NCBI RefSeq assembly: GCF_010747415.1
Contig: NZ_JAAGNZ010000001.1
Location: 2,480,001-2,544,000, forward strand
DNA from: Spirosoma agri
Lineage (GTDB): Bacteria > Bacteroidota > Bacteroidia > Cytophagales > Spirosomataceae
Length of the DNA: 64,000 nt
Direction of reading: 5' to 3'
Shown: positions 9,549 through 18,962 of the stretch, piece after piece
How the letters are laid out: each line of letters begins with the position of its first letter
How positions within the stretch are numbered: position 1 is the stretch's first letter
Translations under genes and position numbers: made by a program
The notes under the pieces: generated by a model
Told to the model about the DNA's origin: nothing
Database searches by the model: none
The model's input: the letters and a program-made list of their open reading frames with translations, nothing else

Positions 9549-9632
9549 AAATAGCCTTTTATCCTAAAAAACTGCCTGATGACTTAGCGTATAGCCTAAT
9601 CGGTACCGTTTTGCTCCGGAATGATGCCGTTG

Positions 9633-11327
9633 CTAGGGCACGTTAATGTACTGGTTACCAAACTGAACCACACCCTGATCGGGTCGGGTTCTGAACAAGC
9701 CAATCCGGTAGCGACCCGGTTGCATCATATCGATGGGTAAGGCAGCCGAAAAGCCCGGCGTCACACGCCAGAATGCATAGGTTACGGGCCGGTTTTTAGG
9801 CGCGAACAGGAGATACGTGTATCGGTCGGACTTCATTACCAGATAGATTCCTGTAGACAGCCCGACCTCGTAGTTCGCTTCATTGCCATCGACAATAACG
9901 TAATCGGATCGTTGCTCGATGCGCAGCGGTATCGTCGATGCGGTCGTGCTGACCGGAGCCGTCAAGAGTCGTTCGTCGGGCGTGATGGCCGGATCGGGCA
10001 GGTGATACCAGTTCCGGGTGCGCATCATAGCGGTCAGGTTCGAAATGTAGCGTGCCAGTTCGGTATTGCGGCTGCCACCAAGACCAATCTCCGAATGAAG
10101 CTGGTTGTAGGCCAATCCCTGCATCTGCTTTCGGCGTTCGACCGCGTGGGGCAGGTAGGTGACATAGGAGAAGAGATTCAGCCCCAGGAACAGAAACCAG
10201 ACAGCGGGCCAAACACGAACGCGCATCGACTCCGACAGCCGACTGAACAGCAAGACACTGGTAACGGACCACAGAGCCAGTGCATAAATGCGGTAGGGAA
10301 TATGAAGGGCCATCCCGAAATAGAACCGCAGCCGGAAGAATGCGATCAGGGCAATATTGGCCAGCAGGAACAGCAGACAGCCCAGAATGAATACCTCAAA
10401 AAAAGAGCTGTTCTTCTTCGACCGGAACAATGTCGTGAACAGCCAGTAGACAAGACCAATCATTAAGATCAGGCCAGCCAGAAACGGCAGATAGAAGCGA
10501 AACTTTTCGGGTAGGGAGGGAAATACGTCAAATACGCTGCCTGCGAAAATCAGAAAGCCCGCAATTGTCTGGAGCGGATGCTGGATCACGTACGCAAACC
10601 CCTCGTCGTTGCCCTGTTGAACGGGATACCCCAGAAAATAGAGATACGCGCTAATGGCCCCAAAGCCGATCCAAACGCCCAGTCCCAACCACCGGCGTTG
10701 GCTGAACAGCATAACGGCTCCGGCGGGCCAGAGTAACAACCCATTGCCCATACTAAACGTACTCAGTAATCCTAGCCCTAACGCGATAGCCAGGTAAAGC
10801 GGTCGATCGGTAGCCAGCACGAAGAGCGTCAGCATCACCAAGGTTATAATGGCCAGATACTGCAACGAGAAAATGGCCGTAAACGTCATGATGTAACTCT
10901 GCGCCGTGAAGAGCAGTAGCGGCACGGGCAGCAGACCCACCAGCGCTTTTTCGGACAGGCGTTCCTGCTGACGAAGTGCGCGGAAAAGTAGAAAGAACAT
11001 CAACACCAGCCCGGCATTGCCCCACAGCATCAGGTTGGCAAAGTTGAGTCCTCCGGTTAGGAAATACTGTCCCAGCACGATCAGTCGGGCATAAACGACC
11101 CGGTGTTCATTGTTCGGCCGTACCAAAGCGGCAAACGCTTCGCCAGCCGAGGGCGCATTGAGAAACCGATCCAGAAAATACGGGATATTCTCGAAATCGT
11201 CGAACCAGGGAATGTTATACCGGAGAACGAAAAAGTAAATGAAAAAACCGGCGATGGGCAGCAACAAAAGGGCAATCGTCAACCGGGGTGATGCCAGCAG
11301 TCGGTAAAGCTGAGTCATAGGAGGCAA
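9633..11327 (-). CDS. Large polytopic membrane protein of unknown function
   Basis: A 564-residue protein with roughly eleven hydrophobic segments between residues 12 and 400 and a soluble C-terminal part of about 150 residues with beta-rich character. An acidic motif in the first extracytoplasmic loop (PWFDDFENIPYF, about residue 40) fits the GT-C pattern (aromatic plus DD/DE near the first loop). I do not recognise a named family. It lies 10 bases downstream of a second polytopic protein and 85 bases upstream of the GT2 gene, so it belongs to the same minus-strand run. A role as a lipid-phosphate-dependent glycosyltransferase is an inference. Confidence 0.7.
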   Translation of the reverse strand: MPPMTQLYRLLASPRLTIALLLLPIAGFFIYFFVLRYNIPWFDDFENIPYFLDRFLNAPSAGEAFAALVRPNNEHRVVYARLIVLGQYFLTGGLNFANLMLWGNAGLVLMFFLLFRALRQQERLSEKALVGLLPVPLLLFTAQSYIMTFTAIFSLQYLAIITLVMLTLFVLATDRPLYLAIALGLGLLSTFSMGNGLLLWPAGAVMLFSQRRWLGLGVWIGFGAISAYLYFLGYPVQQGNDEGFAYVIQHPLQTIAGFLIFAGSVFDVFPSLPEKFRFYLPFLAGLILMIGLVYWLFTTLFRSKKNSSFFEVFILGCLLFLLANIALIAFFRLRFYFGMALHIPYRIYALALWSVTSVLLFSRLSESMRVRVWPAVWFLFLGLNLFSYVTYLPHAVERRKQMQGLAYNQLHSEIGLGGSRNTELARYISNLTAMMRTRNWYHLPDPAITPDERLLTAPVSTTASTIPLRIEQRSDYVIVDGNEANYEVGLSTGIYLVMKSDRYTYLLFAPKNRPVTYAFWRVTPGFSAALPIDMMQPGRYRIGLFRTRPDQGVVQFGNQYINVP

Positions 11328-11336
11328 TTGATTCGC

Positions 11337-12761
11337 TTAATGAGCGGTTGGGGCCGGACTGTCCTTCAGCACAATCGTTTTCTTATGATAGTAGTCGGCC
11401 CAACAACGATTCCAGAGGTGGTTAGGATCGCTCTTGACATCCTCCATAAAGAGGGAAGCCGGGTAAACCGACAACGGCGAAACCCGCGCTGTATCATCGC
11501 CCACCTGTGCCATCTGGTTGTACCGTTCCTGCATCGCCTGATCGTACTGAGCCGCCCGTCCACTGATCCAGTCGCCGTACGCCATCGGCAGAACGGGTCC
11601 TGTGCCAATCGCGACGGCTACCCACAGGAGGGCTACGATCGTGATTGGTCTGGCAAAACGTTGCCACGATTCAGGTTGCGGACGAAAAACAACGACTAGT
11701 AGCGTCAAATTATAGCCCCAGCTAAGCCAGAATACCAGATTGATCAGGTTGACCAACCGATAAGCGGGCGCAACACCAACCGCATAAAAATGCAGCGAGA
11801 TCAGTATCAGAACGGTTACGGCACCGTGCAGCAGCGCCAGCAGCGGATGAATGCGTAGATACGTGGGTAAGGGTCGATTGGCCGTTAGTCGGTACGCAAC
11901 GGGAACGTATAGCAGTGAGAGCGGCAGTAAGGGCGTCAGGAAAATCTGTCGGGCTACGTAACCAACGGCAAACTGAAGCGACGACAGGAGAGTCAGCGGA
12001 ATGTCCCGGCTGTTGGGATTCGAACCCATCCGAATGGCATTACCGGGGGCCGAAATCAGGTAGTAACAACCGATTGCGCCTACAACCAACAAAATCAGCG
12101 TAGCAATCGATAAGCGACGACGCAGGACGAGTTCGCCGAACGCGATCATCCCCAGTACCGACATGACCATCACCATGCTCGTTTCGCTCGATCCGATAAT
12201 GCCCAGAATCAGTAAACTCTCGAGCAGTAGATGACCCGGTTCAAAACCAAAACCGCGTCGCTGATGCGCCAGCAGCACCGCTAACAGAAACAACAGAAAA
12301 ACGCTGGACAGGCTGTAGCAGGCCATACCGGCATACCAGTACAGATATTCCGATAAGCTGGTCAGCGTGGCTACGAAGCCGACAAAAAGGCCGGCGGCAA
12401 ACGCCAGTTTGGTATTGAAAACGAATGCGTTGTAGAGCCACTGACTCGCAAACGCATAAAAGCTGAGGGCCAGCAAGCTTAGCAGAACAATGGGGTAAAT
12501 TTTATAGCCTTCGTACCAGCCGAACGTGAGCGGACTGCCATGAACGAGGAAGTTGTGAAAAAAGCGACCACTCCAGCCATCATAATAGATTTGCTGCGAC
12601 TGCCAGAAGCCGTACCGCATCGACGTGTTGGCAAAGCAATAATCGTCGGTAGGAGATGGGTGATTATAAAACGATAAGACGACCAGGGGTAACGCAACGG
12701 CAAACGAAAACAGGAGAAGTAACGGAGTGACAGAACGCGCTGATGGCGAATAAGTAGTCAT
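11337..12761 (-). CDS. Polytopic membrane protein (DUF6056-like), unknown function
   Basis: A 474-residue protein with about eleven transmembrane segments. The first loop carries the motif HPSPTDDYCFANTS (about residue 35), again an acidic pair following helix one, as in GT-C-type enzymes and in DUF6056-like proteins of Bacteroidota. It resembles the preceding 564-residue protein in organisation though not obviously in sequence. It starts 10 bases after the EamA transporter gene ends and is 9 bases upstream of the next gene. The function is not established; a glycosyl or polyprenyl-linked substrate is possible. Confidence 0.72.
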   Translation of the reverse strand: MTTYSPSARSVTPLLLLFSFAVALPLVVLSFYNHPSPTDDYCFANTSMRYGFWQSQQIYYDGWSGRFFHNFLVHGSPLTFGWYEGYKIYPIVLLSLLALSFYAFASQWLYNAFVFNTKLAFAAGLFVGFVATLTSLSEYLYWYAGMACYSLSSVFLLFLLAVLLAHQRRGFGFEPGHLLLESLLILGIIGSSETSMVMVMSVLGMIAFGELVLRRRLSIATLILLVVGAIGCYYLISAPGNAIRMGSNPNSRDIPLTLLSSLQFAVGYVARQIFLTPLLPLSLLYVPVAYRLTANRPLPTYLRIHPLLALLHGAVTVLILISLHFYAVGVAPAYRLVNLINLVFWLSWGYNLTLLVVVFRPQPESWQRFARPITIVALLWVAVAIGTGPVLPMAYGDWISGRAAQYDQAMQERYNQMAQVGDDTARVSPLSVYPASLFMEDVKSDPNHLWNRCWADYYHKKTIVLKDSPAPTAH

Positions 12762-12771
12762 GAACGGGCTG

Positions 12772-13704
12772 TTAAAGCGATGTTGGCAGTTGAGGTTTTA
12801 CTTTCTTTTGGCGATTGTTCCAAAGGGGATAAGCGACCACCGCTGCGAGAATGACGAGTGTACCCAGATAGAAACCAGCGGTCATTCGTTCGGAGTTGCC
12901 GAAAATAAAGACCGCCAGTAAAATCCCGTACACCGGCTCCAAATTTACGGTTAATACGGCCATGTACGCCGAAAATTTTCGTAACAGGCGCACCCCGACC
13001 GTGTAGGCATAGACCGTACAGACGAGCGCCAGCACCAGTAACCACAGCCATTGTAAGGGTGTTTGGGGTAAGTACTGACTCGCTGGATTGGCTTGGTGTG
13101 GGTCTATTGTTTGGGCCGCAACCCATAAACCAAGGGCGGCAACCGAAGCCCCGGCCATTTCGTAAAACGAGATGACCAGCGCATCGTACCGCTGCGTAAA
13201 CCGACTGTTGATGATCGTGAACAGCGAGGAAAGCATAGCGGCCAGCATCGCCACGACCAGCCCAAGTACCTTATCAAACTCGAACTGAAAAATCAGGTAC
13301 AGACCCGCCATTACGACCCCTCCCAGCACAACCTCGATCAGTTGAATGCGCCGACGGTAGATCAACGGTTCCAGCAAACTGGCCCACAGCGAACTGGTTG
13401 CCATACCGGCCAGACAAACCGATACGTTCGACAGGCGGGCAGCCGCAAAGAACAAGACCCAGTGCAAACCGATCAGTCCACCAGTAGCCAGCAAGCGCCA
13501 CCGATCTGATGAGGAAACGTGTAAATTCTGCTTTCGAATCGTTAGCACGACGCCCAGCCCAAGTACCGCCAGCACGGTTCGGAACAGGACAACGGCCGAC
13601 GAGTCGAGGGGTTCCAGAAGTTTACCCAAAATAGCGGTAAACCCCCAGATTAGAACGATGAAGTGTAACTGTAAATAATCAGTAAAAACTGGCTTTTGCG
13701 ACAT
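12772..13704 (-). CDS. EamA/DMT family transporter
   Basis: A 310-residue protein with ten predicted transmembrane helices arranged as two EamA repeats (about residues 8-140 and 155-290). Typical signatures include FIVLIWGFTAILGKLL near the N-terminus and NLEPVYGILLAVFIFGN in the second repeat. Members export amino acids, nucleotide sugars, or other small metabolites; the substrate here is unknown. It is 68 bases downstream of the LptF/G-type gene and 10 bases upstream of the polytopic gene, so it belongs to the same run. Being in a glycan-type cluster does not by itself show a sugar substrate. Confidence 0.9.
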   Translation of the reverse strand: MSQKPVFTDYLQLHFIVLIWGFTAILGKLLEPLDSSAVVLFRTVLAVLGLGVVLTIRKQNLHVSSSDRWRLLATGGLIGLHWVLFFAAARLSNVSVCLAGMATSSLWASLLEPLIYRRRIQLIEVVLGGVVMAGLYLIFQFEFDKVLGLVVAMLAAMLSSLFTIINSRFTQRYDALVISFYEMAGASVAALGLWVAAQTIDPHQANPASQYLPQTPLQWLWLLVLALVCTVYAYTVGVRLLRKFSAYMAVLTVNLEPVYGILLAVFIFGNSERMTAGFYLGTLVILAAVVAYPLWNNRQKKVKPQLPTSL

Positions 13705-13772
13705 GCTGTAACGCGGATCCAGACCCGCGCTTGCTTGAGATGATGGGCGAGCGAAACTCCGCCCGCAGTACG

Positions 13773-14849
13773 TTACCTCGGAATCGTATTGTACAGAAAT
13801 ACGCCGATGGCCGTAAAAATAGCATTTGGCAGCCAGACCGCCACAATCGGATTGAGGTTGCCTGATTCGGCAATACCCTTAGCCAGCATGAAAAACAGCA
13901 GATACGTGAAGGCCAGAAAGAAGCCCAGTGCCACTTGCCAGCCAACGCCCCGGCGACTTTTGCGGGCCGACATGATTACGCCAATGACCGTCAGAATGAT
14001 GATGGCGAAGGGCCGGGTATCGCGGCTGTATTTTTCGAGCAGATACGTTTCGACCCCATCGGAACCACGACTGACCAATAGGTCGATCTGGCGGTTTAGC
14101 TCCGGTCGGGTAAGAGTTTCGTACAGGTTGAAGTCCGAACTGAAATCGTCGGGTTTCAGGTTGAGCGTCGTGTCGAGCCGGGCACCGGGCGTAAGCGTTT
14201 CCCGCTGCCCGTTGATCGTCCGGATCTTGTAATCATACACGCCCCATTTTTTCTTCTTCTTGTCCCATTCGATGTGGTCGGCGGTGAGTTTCTGCTTCAG
14301 TTGGTTGCCCTCTATTTCCTCCAGCGTGAACTTATAACCCGTGTTGCTCTGATTGTTATAGCTTTCCAGGTAGGCGTAGGTGTTGGGGGCAATTTTGATA
14401 TGCTGATTTCGCTTCGAATACGTGAAGGCGTCGTTGATGTATTTTATCTCGAAGTTGATCCGGGTTTTGTTCGCCTTCGGAATCAGGTAGTTGACCATGA
14501 AATAGGTGAGCACCGCCAGCACTGAGGCCCCTAACACATAGGGAAATAACAGGCGAATGAAACTCACTCCACTGCTCAGAATAGCAATGATTTCGGTGCG
14601 GGCCGCCAGCCGGGATGTCAGGAAAACGGTAGCAATAAACACCATCAGCGGACTGATGTAATTGGCCCAGTAGGGTATAAAATTGAGGTAATAATCCCCG
14701 AGAATTGCGGCAGCGGGGGCATTCGTTTTGTGGAAATTGTCGACCTTCTCGGTGTAGTCGATCATGACCACGACCAGCACGATAACCAGCACCACGAAGA
14801 TGTAGGTTTGCAGGAAACGCTTGAGTATGTACCAGTCCAGTAATTTCAT
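13773..14849 (-). CDS. LptF/LptG family permease
   Basis: A 358-residue inner-membrane protein of the YjgP/YjgQ family. It starts MKLLDWYILKRFLQTY, the hallmark N-terminus, with three N-terminal and three C-terminal helices flanking a periplasmic beta-rich domain (about residues 130-270). In Lpt systems a heterodimer of two such proteins pairs with LptB to pull lipopolysaccharide out of the inner membrane. Only one member is encoded here, so the partner must be elsewhere, as is common in Bacteroidota. It is the first gene of the minus-strand surface-glycan run. I leave LptF versus LptG open. Confidence 0.9.
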   Translation of the reverse strand: MKLLDWYILKRFLQTYIFVVLVIVLVVVMIDYTEKVDNFHKTNAPAAAILGDYYLNFIPYWANYISPLMVFIATVFLTSRLAARTEIIAILSSGVSFIRLLFPYVLGASVLAVLTYFMVNYLIPKANKTRINFEIKYINDAFTYSKRNQHIKIAPNTYAYLESYNNQSNTGYKFTLEEIEGNQLKQKLTADHIEWDKKKKKWGVYDYKIRTINGQRETLTPGARLDTTLNLKPDDFSSDFNLYETLTRPELNRQIDLLVSRGSDGVETYLLEKYSRDTRPFAIIILTVIGVIMSARKSRRGVGWQVALGFFLAFTYLLFFMLAKGIAESGNLNPIVAVWLPNAIFTAIGVFLYNTIPR

Positions 14850-14933
14850 GTTGTGTGGTGCCGGTTTCTAAAAATTGACACGTTAGCTGTTTACTTCGTC
14901 GGCGCTTAATGCCAACCTAATGCGAGTACCGGG

Positions 14934-15587
14934 TTAATTGACCAACAAATTTTTAGCGACTTCGTGGCTTATGAATACGGTATGGCCACTGGCAATTTGC
15001 AAAAGAACGGACTTGTCGAACGCGTTGATTTCGGTTACCGTCACCGAGCAGCCCAGGGTCAACTGCGAATGATCGAGGTGTTGCAAAAATTCGGTCGAAT
15101 GCTCCAACACTCCCATCAACCGAACATCCTGCCCGGTCAAAACCTCCGAGAGCTTTCGATAACCCGTTTGGGGCATCTGTCCGGCGGGGGTCGGAATGGG
15201 ATCACCGTGCGGATCGAATTGGGGATGCCCCAGATACGTATCCAGCCGACTGACCAGTTCTTCGGACCGGATATGCTCCAGCTCCTCGGCGATTTCGTGC
15301 ACTTCATCCCAGCCGAATCCTAATTTTTCGACCAGAAAGACCTCCCAGAGCCGGTGACGCCGGATTATTTGCAAGGCCAATCGTTCGCCTTCATCGGTCA
15401 ACCGGACGCCCTGGTATTTTTTATAATGAATAAGCTGTTTATCGGCCAGTTTACGCAGCATGTCCGTCACCGAAGCCGCTTTCGTAGCCGTCATTTCGGC
15501 GAGGGCATTCGTACTTACCTCCCCTTCCTGACGCGTGGCGAGGTAATAAATCGTTTTGAGATAATTTTCTTCCGTAAATGACTGCAT
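14934..15587 (-). CDS. mntR: DtxR/MntR family metal-dependent transcriptional regulator
   Basis: A 217-residue DtxR-family repressor. The N-terminal winged helix (about 1-65: FTEENYLKTIYYLA, KAASVTDMLRKL) is followed by the metal-binding dimerisation domain with RRHRLWEVFLVEKLG and HEIAEELEHIRSEEL, which contain the histidine and glutamate ligands. A C-terminal FeoA/SH3-like domain covers about 150-217. Such regulators bind Mn2+ or Fe2+ and repress metal uptake. It is divergent from the Nramp transporter gene, with a palindromic box between them, so it most likely controls mntH and itself. Manganese rather than iron is inferred from the Nramp partner. Confidence 0.92.
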   Translation of the reverse strand: MQSFTEENYLKTIYYLATRQEGEVSTNALAEMTATKAASVTDMLRKLADKQLIHYKKYQGVRLTDEGERLALQIIRRHRLWEVFLVEKLGFGWDEVHEIAEELEHIRSEELVSRLDTYLGHPQFDPHGDPIPTPAGQMPQTGYRKLSEVLTGQDVRLMGVLEHSTEFLQHLDHSQLTLGCSVTVTEINAFDKSVLLQIASGHTVFISHEVAKNLLVN

Positions 15588-15639
15588 AAACGACGGCTAC
15601 TCAGTAAAAACGTCCAGGTAGCATGAAACAGTTTACGGG

Positions 15640-15647
15640 CAAAGATA
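15640..15647 (-). promoter_or_regulatory. -7 box for mntR
   Basis: Minus strand reads TATCTTTG, an exact TAnnTTTG match. A TTTA word at 15667-15670 lies 19 bases upstream, the expected spacing for the -33 element (consensus TTTG). The start codon is about 53 bases downstream. Confidence 0.55.
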
Positions 15648-15664
15648 GTTTTTATGTTAAACTT

Positions 15665-15688
15665 TCTAAAAATTTAGATAAGCCTAAA
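15665..15688. promoter_or_regulatory. Candidate DtxR/MntR operator
   Basis: Two overlapping inverted repeats are visible. The first has arms TCTAAA/TTTAGA (15665-15670, 15673-15678). The second is TTTAGataagcCTAAA (15673-15688). The second resembles the DtxR-family box built around TTAGG...CCTAA. The site lies between the mntR and mntH promoters and overlaps their -33 regions, where a repressor would block both. Binding is inferred. Confidence 0.5.
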
Positions 15689-15707
15689 AAAATATTTCAA
15701 CAATAGG

Positions 15708-15715
15708 TATATTTG
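15708..15715 (+). promoter_or_regulatory. -7 box for mntH
   Basis: TATATTTG is an exact TAnnTTTG match, 80 bases before the mntH start. The -33 region falls on the right part of the candidate operator (15673-15688), consistent with repression by the divergent regulator. Confidence 0.55.
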
Positions 15716-15794
15716 AGCGTTAGATAGTAACGAGTCGGCGGCTGTTTCTGTAAACCGTCGCTGTACCCACTCTACCGATCAATTCCATAATCAA

Positions 15795-17129
15795 ATGGAC
15801 GTAACGAATACAACCATGAAAGGCTGGCAGCAGGATAGCAAGGAGAATTCGCTGCCGGATGTTCATAGCTCCGTTCACGTACCCAAAAACAGCGGTTTTT
15901 TTAAAACCCTGATGGCTTATTTTGGCCCCGGTCTGATGATTGCCGTGGGGTATATGGACCCTGGTAACTGGGCAACTGACATTGCCGGTGGTGCCCGCTA
16001 CGGGTATAAGCTGCTCTCGGTCGTGCTGATTTCCAATCTGTTCGCTATTCTTTTACAGCACTTGTCGCTTAAACTCGGCATTGCTACCGGTCGCGATCTG
16101 GCGCAGGCCTGCCGGGATCATTACAGCCGTCCAACCGCCATTGGGCTTTGGATACTGGCCGAAATCGCCATTGCCGCTACCGATCTTGCCGAGGTCATTG
16201 GCTCGGCCATTGCCTTAAATTTACTGTTCGGGTTGCCCCTTACGGTCGGCATTCTCATCACGGCACTCGATGTACTGCTCCTGCTTTACTTACAAAACAA
16301 GGGGTTTCAAACCATCGAGCGGATCGTGGCCAGCCTGATTTTTCTGATCATCGGTTGCTTTGGGTATGAACTGTTCGTATCGCGCCCGGCCGTTGCCGAC
16401 GTTTTTGGTGGTTTGTTGCCCCGCGCCGAAATTATTACGAACCCCGGTATGCTGTATATCGCTATTGGTATTCTGGGGGCGACCGTAATGCCGCATAACT
16501 TGTATCTGCATTCCAGTATTGTGCAGACCCGCAACTTTGACCGCGATGATGAAGGACGAAAATCTGCGATCAAGTTCGCGACCATCGACTCGACGGTTTC
16601 GCTGTTTCTGGCGTTTTTTATCAATGCCGCTATTTTAATTCTGTCAGCCGCAGCGTTCCATTTTTCGGGTAATCAGTTCGTGGCTGATATTACGGATGCC
16701 CACCGGCTGCTCGATCCCATTCTGGGCGTCAAGTTAGCCGGTATTCTGTTCGCAGTCGCCCTGCTGGCTTCGGGCCAGAATTCGACGCTGACCGGAACTC
16801 TGGCGGGTCAGATCGTTATGGAAGGCTTTATCGAGTTACGCATAAAGCCCTGGTTGCGTCGGTTAATTACGCGGCTGGTCGCTATCGTTCCGGCTATGAT
16901 CGTGGCTATTCTGTATGGCGAACACGGAACCTCTGAACTGCTGGTCCTTAGCCAGGTTATTTTATCGCTCCAGCTTAGTTTCGCCGTAGTGCCTCTGGTG
17001 TCGTTTACCAGCGATAAACTGAAGATGGGTCGTTTCGTGAACCCCGGCTGGATGAAAATGCTCTCGTGGACCGTGGCCGTTATTATCATCGGGCTGAACG
17101 GCTATCTACTCTGGGATACTATTTTTTAA
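15795..17129 (+). CDS. mntH: Nramp family divalent metal transporter
   Basis: A 444-residue inner-membrane protein with about eleven transmembrane helices. The Nramp metal-site motifs are intact: DPGNWATD in helix 1 and [10 protein letters not shown] in helix 6. It imports Mn2+ (and often Fe2+) with protons. The N-terminal 35 residues are hydrophilic and extend past the usual start; the first ATG was kept, although an ATG eight codons later is also possible. It is divergent from the DtxR/MntR gene and probably repressed by it at high metal. Nothing is truncated. Confidence 0.94.
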   Translation: MDVTNTTMKGWQQDSKENSLPDVHSSVHVPKNSGFFKTLMAYFGPGLMIAVGYMDPGNWATDIAGGARYGYKLLSVVLISNLFAILLQHLSLKLGIATGRDLAQACRDHYSRPTAIGLWILAEIAIAATDLAEVIGSAIALNLLFGLPLTVGILITALDVLLLLYLQNKGFQTIERIVASLIFLIIGCFGYELFVSRPAVADVFGGLLPRAEIITNPGMLYIAIGILGATVMPHNLYLHSSIVQTRNFDRDDEGRKSAIKFATIDSTVSLFLAFFINAAILILSAAAFHFSGNQFVADITDAHRLLDPILGVKLAGILFAVALLASGQNSTLTGTLAGQIVMEGFIELRIKPWLRRLITRLVAIVPAMIVAILYGEHGTSELLVLSQVILSLQLSFAVVPLVSFTSDKLKMGRFVNPGWMKMLSWTVAVIIIGLNGYLLWDTIF

Positions 17130-17265
17130 CAGACGGCATTTCCGTACTAGCATCCAACCACGCAACACCTACTACCGTTCAAGAACTGCCGGCTCCCTCG
17201 ATGGCTTCTATGGCTTAGTTTTGGGCCGCTGATGCGTTGCGCTTTACCATCAGTGAACGAAGCGG

Positions 17266-18228
17266 ATGTTTACCGGATTGGTTGCCACCTTGGGTCGAAT
17301 CATCAGTTTTAGTATGTCGGTGATCGTAGCCGTCCTGCTGGGGGGTGCGACCTGGGCCAGTTGGTCCTACTATGAAGAGCAACAACTACAAAGCCAATTC
17401 AGTAAAGAAGGCCAGCTGGTTTCCGTGACTGTCACTCAGGCCGATCACAAGCAAAAATCCTGGCGCGATATATTGGGTAACACCGTCTACCTAACTGTTA
17501 CCTACCGGGGCAAAGACTACATGACCCGATTCGTTATGGATTCTACCTATGTTGGTAGCGGTGATCGGGTTAGCTTGCTGTATCATGCCGGCTACGATGC
17601 ATTCCGACAGCCGGCTAGCGGGGTTCATTTCAATCGATATTCAAAAGAATCACGGTTGATCGACTGGACAACGATCCGTACGTTCGGTGACGATACGAAG
17701 CTATTGTTGCTTTGTGTGATTCTGTCCGTCGCTTCGTTTTTTGTTATCTCTGGCGTGATCACAACTATCGTTCCCGTGCCTTTCCTGCAGGATTTGGCTC
17801 GATTGGTACTGGTCATTGTGCTGAGTATCGGCTGTGTTTTCTTCACCTACGATGCCTGGAACTATTACGAATACTACCAAACGCTTAAACGTACGGGCCA
17901 TCAGGTAGTCGTTCAGGTGTTGGCTACCGACCGTATTGCGCCCCGTCATAGCTCCCGCCACGGCAATTCATGGCGCGACTACGACTACCAGGCCACAATT
18001 CGCTATCAACAGCAGGAGCGCATTATCCCGATCAGCGCCGACGACTACACAAGGCTTAAGCCCGGCGATTCACTTCCGGCCTATTATAATACATCGATGA
18101 ACGATTTTATGTCGGTCGATTTTCCTGCTGAATTTAGCCCGGTCATCATGCCGCTGTTTTTCGGTTTTCTGGTGTTTCTGTTCGTTCGCAACGGATTCTT
18201 TAACCGAAAGACTACGCAAATTGCTTAA
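17266..18228 (+). CDS. DUF3592-like membrane protein with internal duplication
   Basis: A 320-residue protein with hydrophobic segments at about residues 12-32, 142-163, 168-190 and 295-315. Two related soluble segments lie between the helices (about 50-120 and 215-285). Each has a SWRD motif, a Y-x-x-T-(V/I)-x-Y strand and a GD(R/S)-x-x-x-x-Y(H/N) turn, so the protein looks like a tandem duplication of a DUF3592-type beta domain. Function is unknown. Its stop codon shares the TTAA at 18225-18228 with the stop of the convergent ABC ATPase gene. No partner gene is obvious; it follows mntH by 136 bases but need not be co-regulated. Confidence 0.75.
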   Translation: MFTGLVATLGRIISFSMSVIVAVLLGGATWASWSYYEEQQLQSQFSKEGQLVSVTVTQADHKQKSWRDILGNTVYLTVTYRGKDYMTRFVMDSTYVGSGDRVSLLYHAGYDAFRQPASGVHFNRYSKESRLIDWTTIRTFGDDTKLLLLCVILSVASFFVISGVITTIVPVPFLQDLARLVLVIVLSIGCVFFTYDAWNYYEYYQTLKRTGHQVVVQVLATDRIAPRHSSRHGNSWRDYDYQATIRYQQQERIIPISADDYTRLKPGDSLPAYYNTSMNDFMSVDFPAEFSPVIMPLFFGFLVFLFVRNGFFNRKTTQIA

Positions 18229-18962
18229 TCAATGGTCCGGCTGGTCAGCTGTACCGACTCCCAAAAAGCCAGTTCTGAACGGACCCCCGTGCGTGGATCG
18301 GCCACAAAGTCACGTACTGATTCGTAGGCAGTCAAAACACCCTGATCGAGATAACCAAAGCAGGTGCCAACGGTAAGGGCTTCGCGGGTATCGTGCGTAA
18401 CAAATAAGGCGGTCATGGCATACTGACTGACTACCCGCACAAACAGCGCCTGCATGACAGCCCGCGTCTGCGCATCGAGGTTGCCAAAGGGTTCATCCAG
18501 CAGGAGCAGGCGGGGCTTGATGATCAACGCCCGTCCGAACGAAACGCGCTGCCGCTGCCCCCCTGACAGCTGATTGGGTTGCTTTTTCGCCTGATCGCTC
18601 AATTCCAGATCCGCCAGTAGTTCGTTCACCTGCCGCTCGATGGTCGCGTTATCCAATTTCCGGATCCGAAGCCCGAACGCGACATTTTCGAAGACGGTCA
18701 AATGCGGAAACAAAAGCGGTTCCTGAGAGAGATAGACAACCTGACGACGTTCGGGAGGAACCGTCAGGACGGATTGCTTGTCTATGCGAACGTCACCCGC
18801 GTCCGTCGTTTCGAGTCCGGCTAGAATTTTGAGTAGCGTCGTTTTGCCGCACCCCGACCGGCCTAGAACGGCCAGTACCTGCCCCGCCGGAAGCGTAAAC
18901 GTGACGTTGTTTAGAACAGGGGTTTGACCGAATTTTTTTGACAGGGCGTCCACAGCAAGCAT
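18225..18962 (-). CDS. ABC transporter ATP-binding protein (YnjD-like)
   Basis: A 245-residue ATPase with all expected motifs: Walker A GRSGCGKTT, Q-loop YLSQEP, signature LSGGQRQRVSFGRAL, Walker B LLLLDEPFGNLD and the H-loop VTHDTREAL. It belongs with the two permeases and the YnjB-like binding protein encoded upstream. I use the ATG at 18962 (MLAVDALSKKFG); a longer frame to 19079 would run through a strong hairpin and adds 39 residues unlike any ABC ATPase N-terminus. About 400 bases separate it from the permease genes, unusual for such an operon, and a terminator-like hairpin lies in that gap. Substrate unknown. Confidence 0.92.
   Translation of the reverse strand: MLAVDALSKKFGQTPVLNNVTFTLPAGQVLAVLGRSGCGKTTLLKILAGLETTDAGDVRIDKQSVLTVPPERRQVVYLSQEPLLFPHLTVFENVAFGLRIRKLDNATIERQVNELLADLELSDQAKKQPNQLSGGQRQRVSFGRALIIKPRLLLLDEPFGNLDAQTRAVMQALFVRVVSQYAMTALFVTHDTREALTVGTCFGYLDQGVLTAYESVRDFVADPRTGVRSELAFWESVQLTSRTID

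Noticed and set aside
12005..12030. tRNA T-arm-like word (gggattcgaaccc)
   Set aside because: It lies inside the coding sequence of the 474-residue membrane protein, and no acceptor stem, D-arm or anticodon arm surrounds it.
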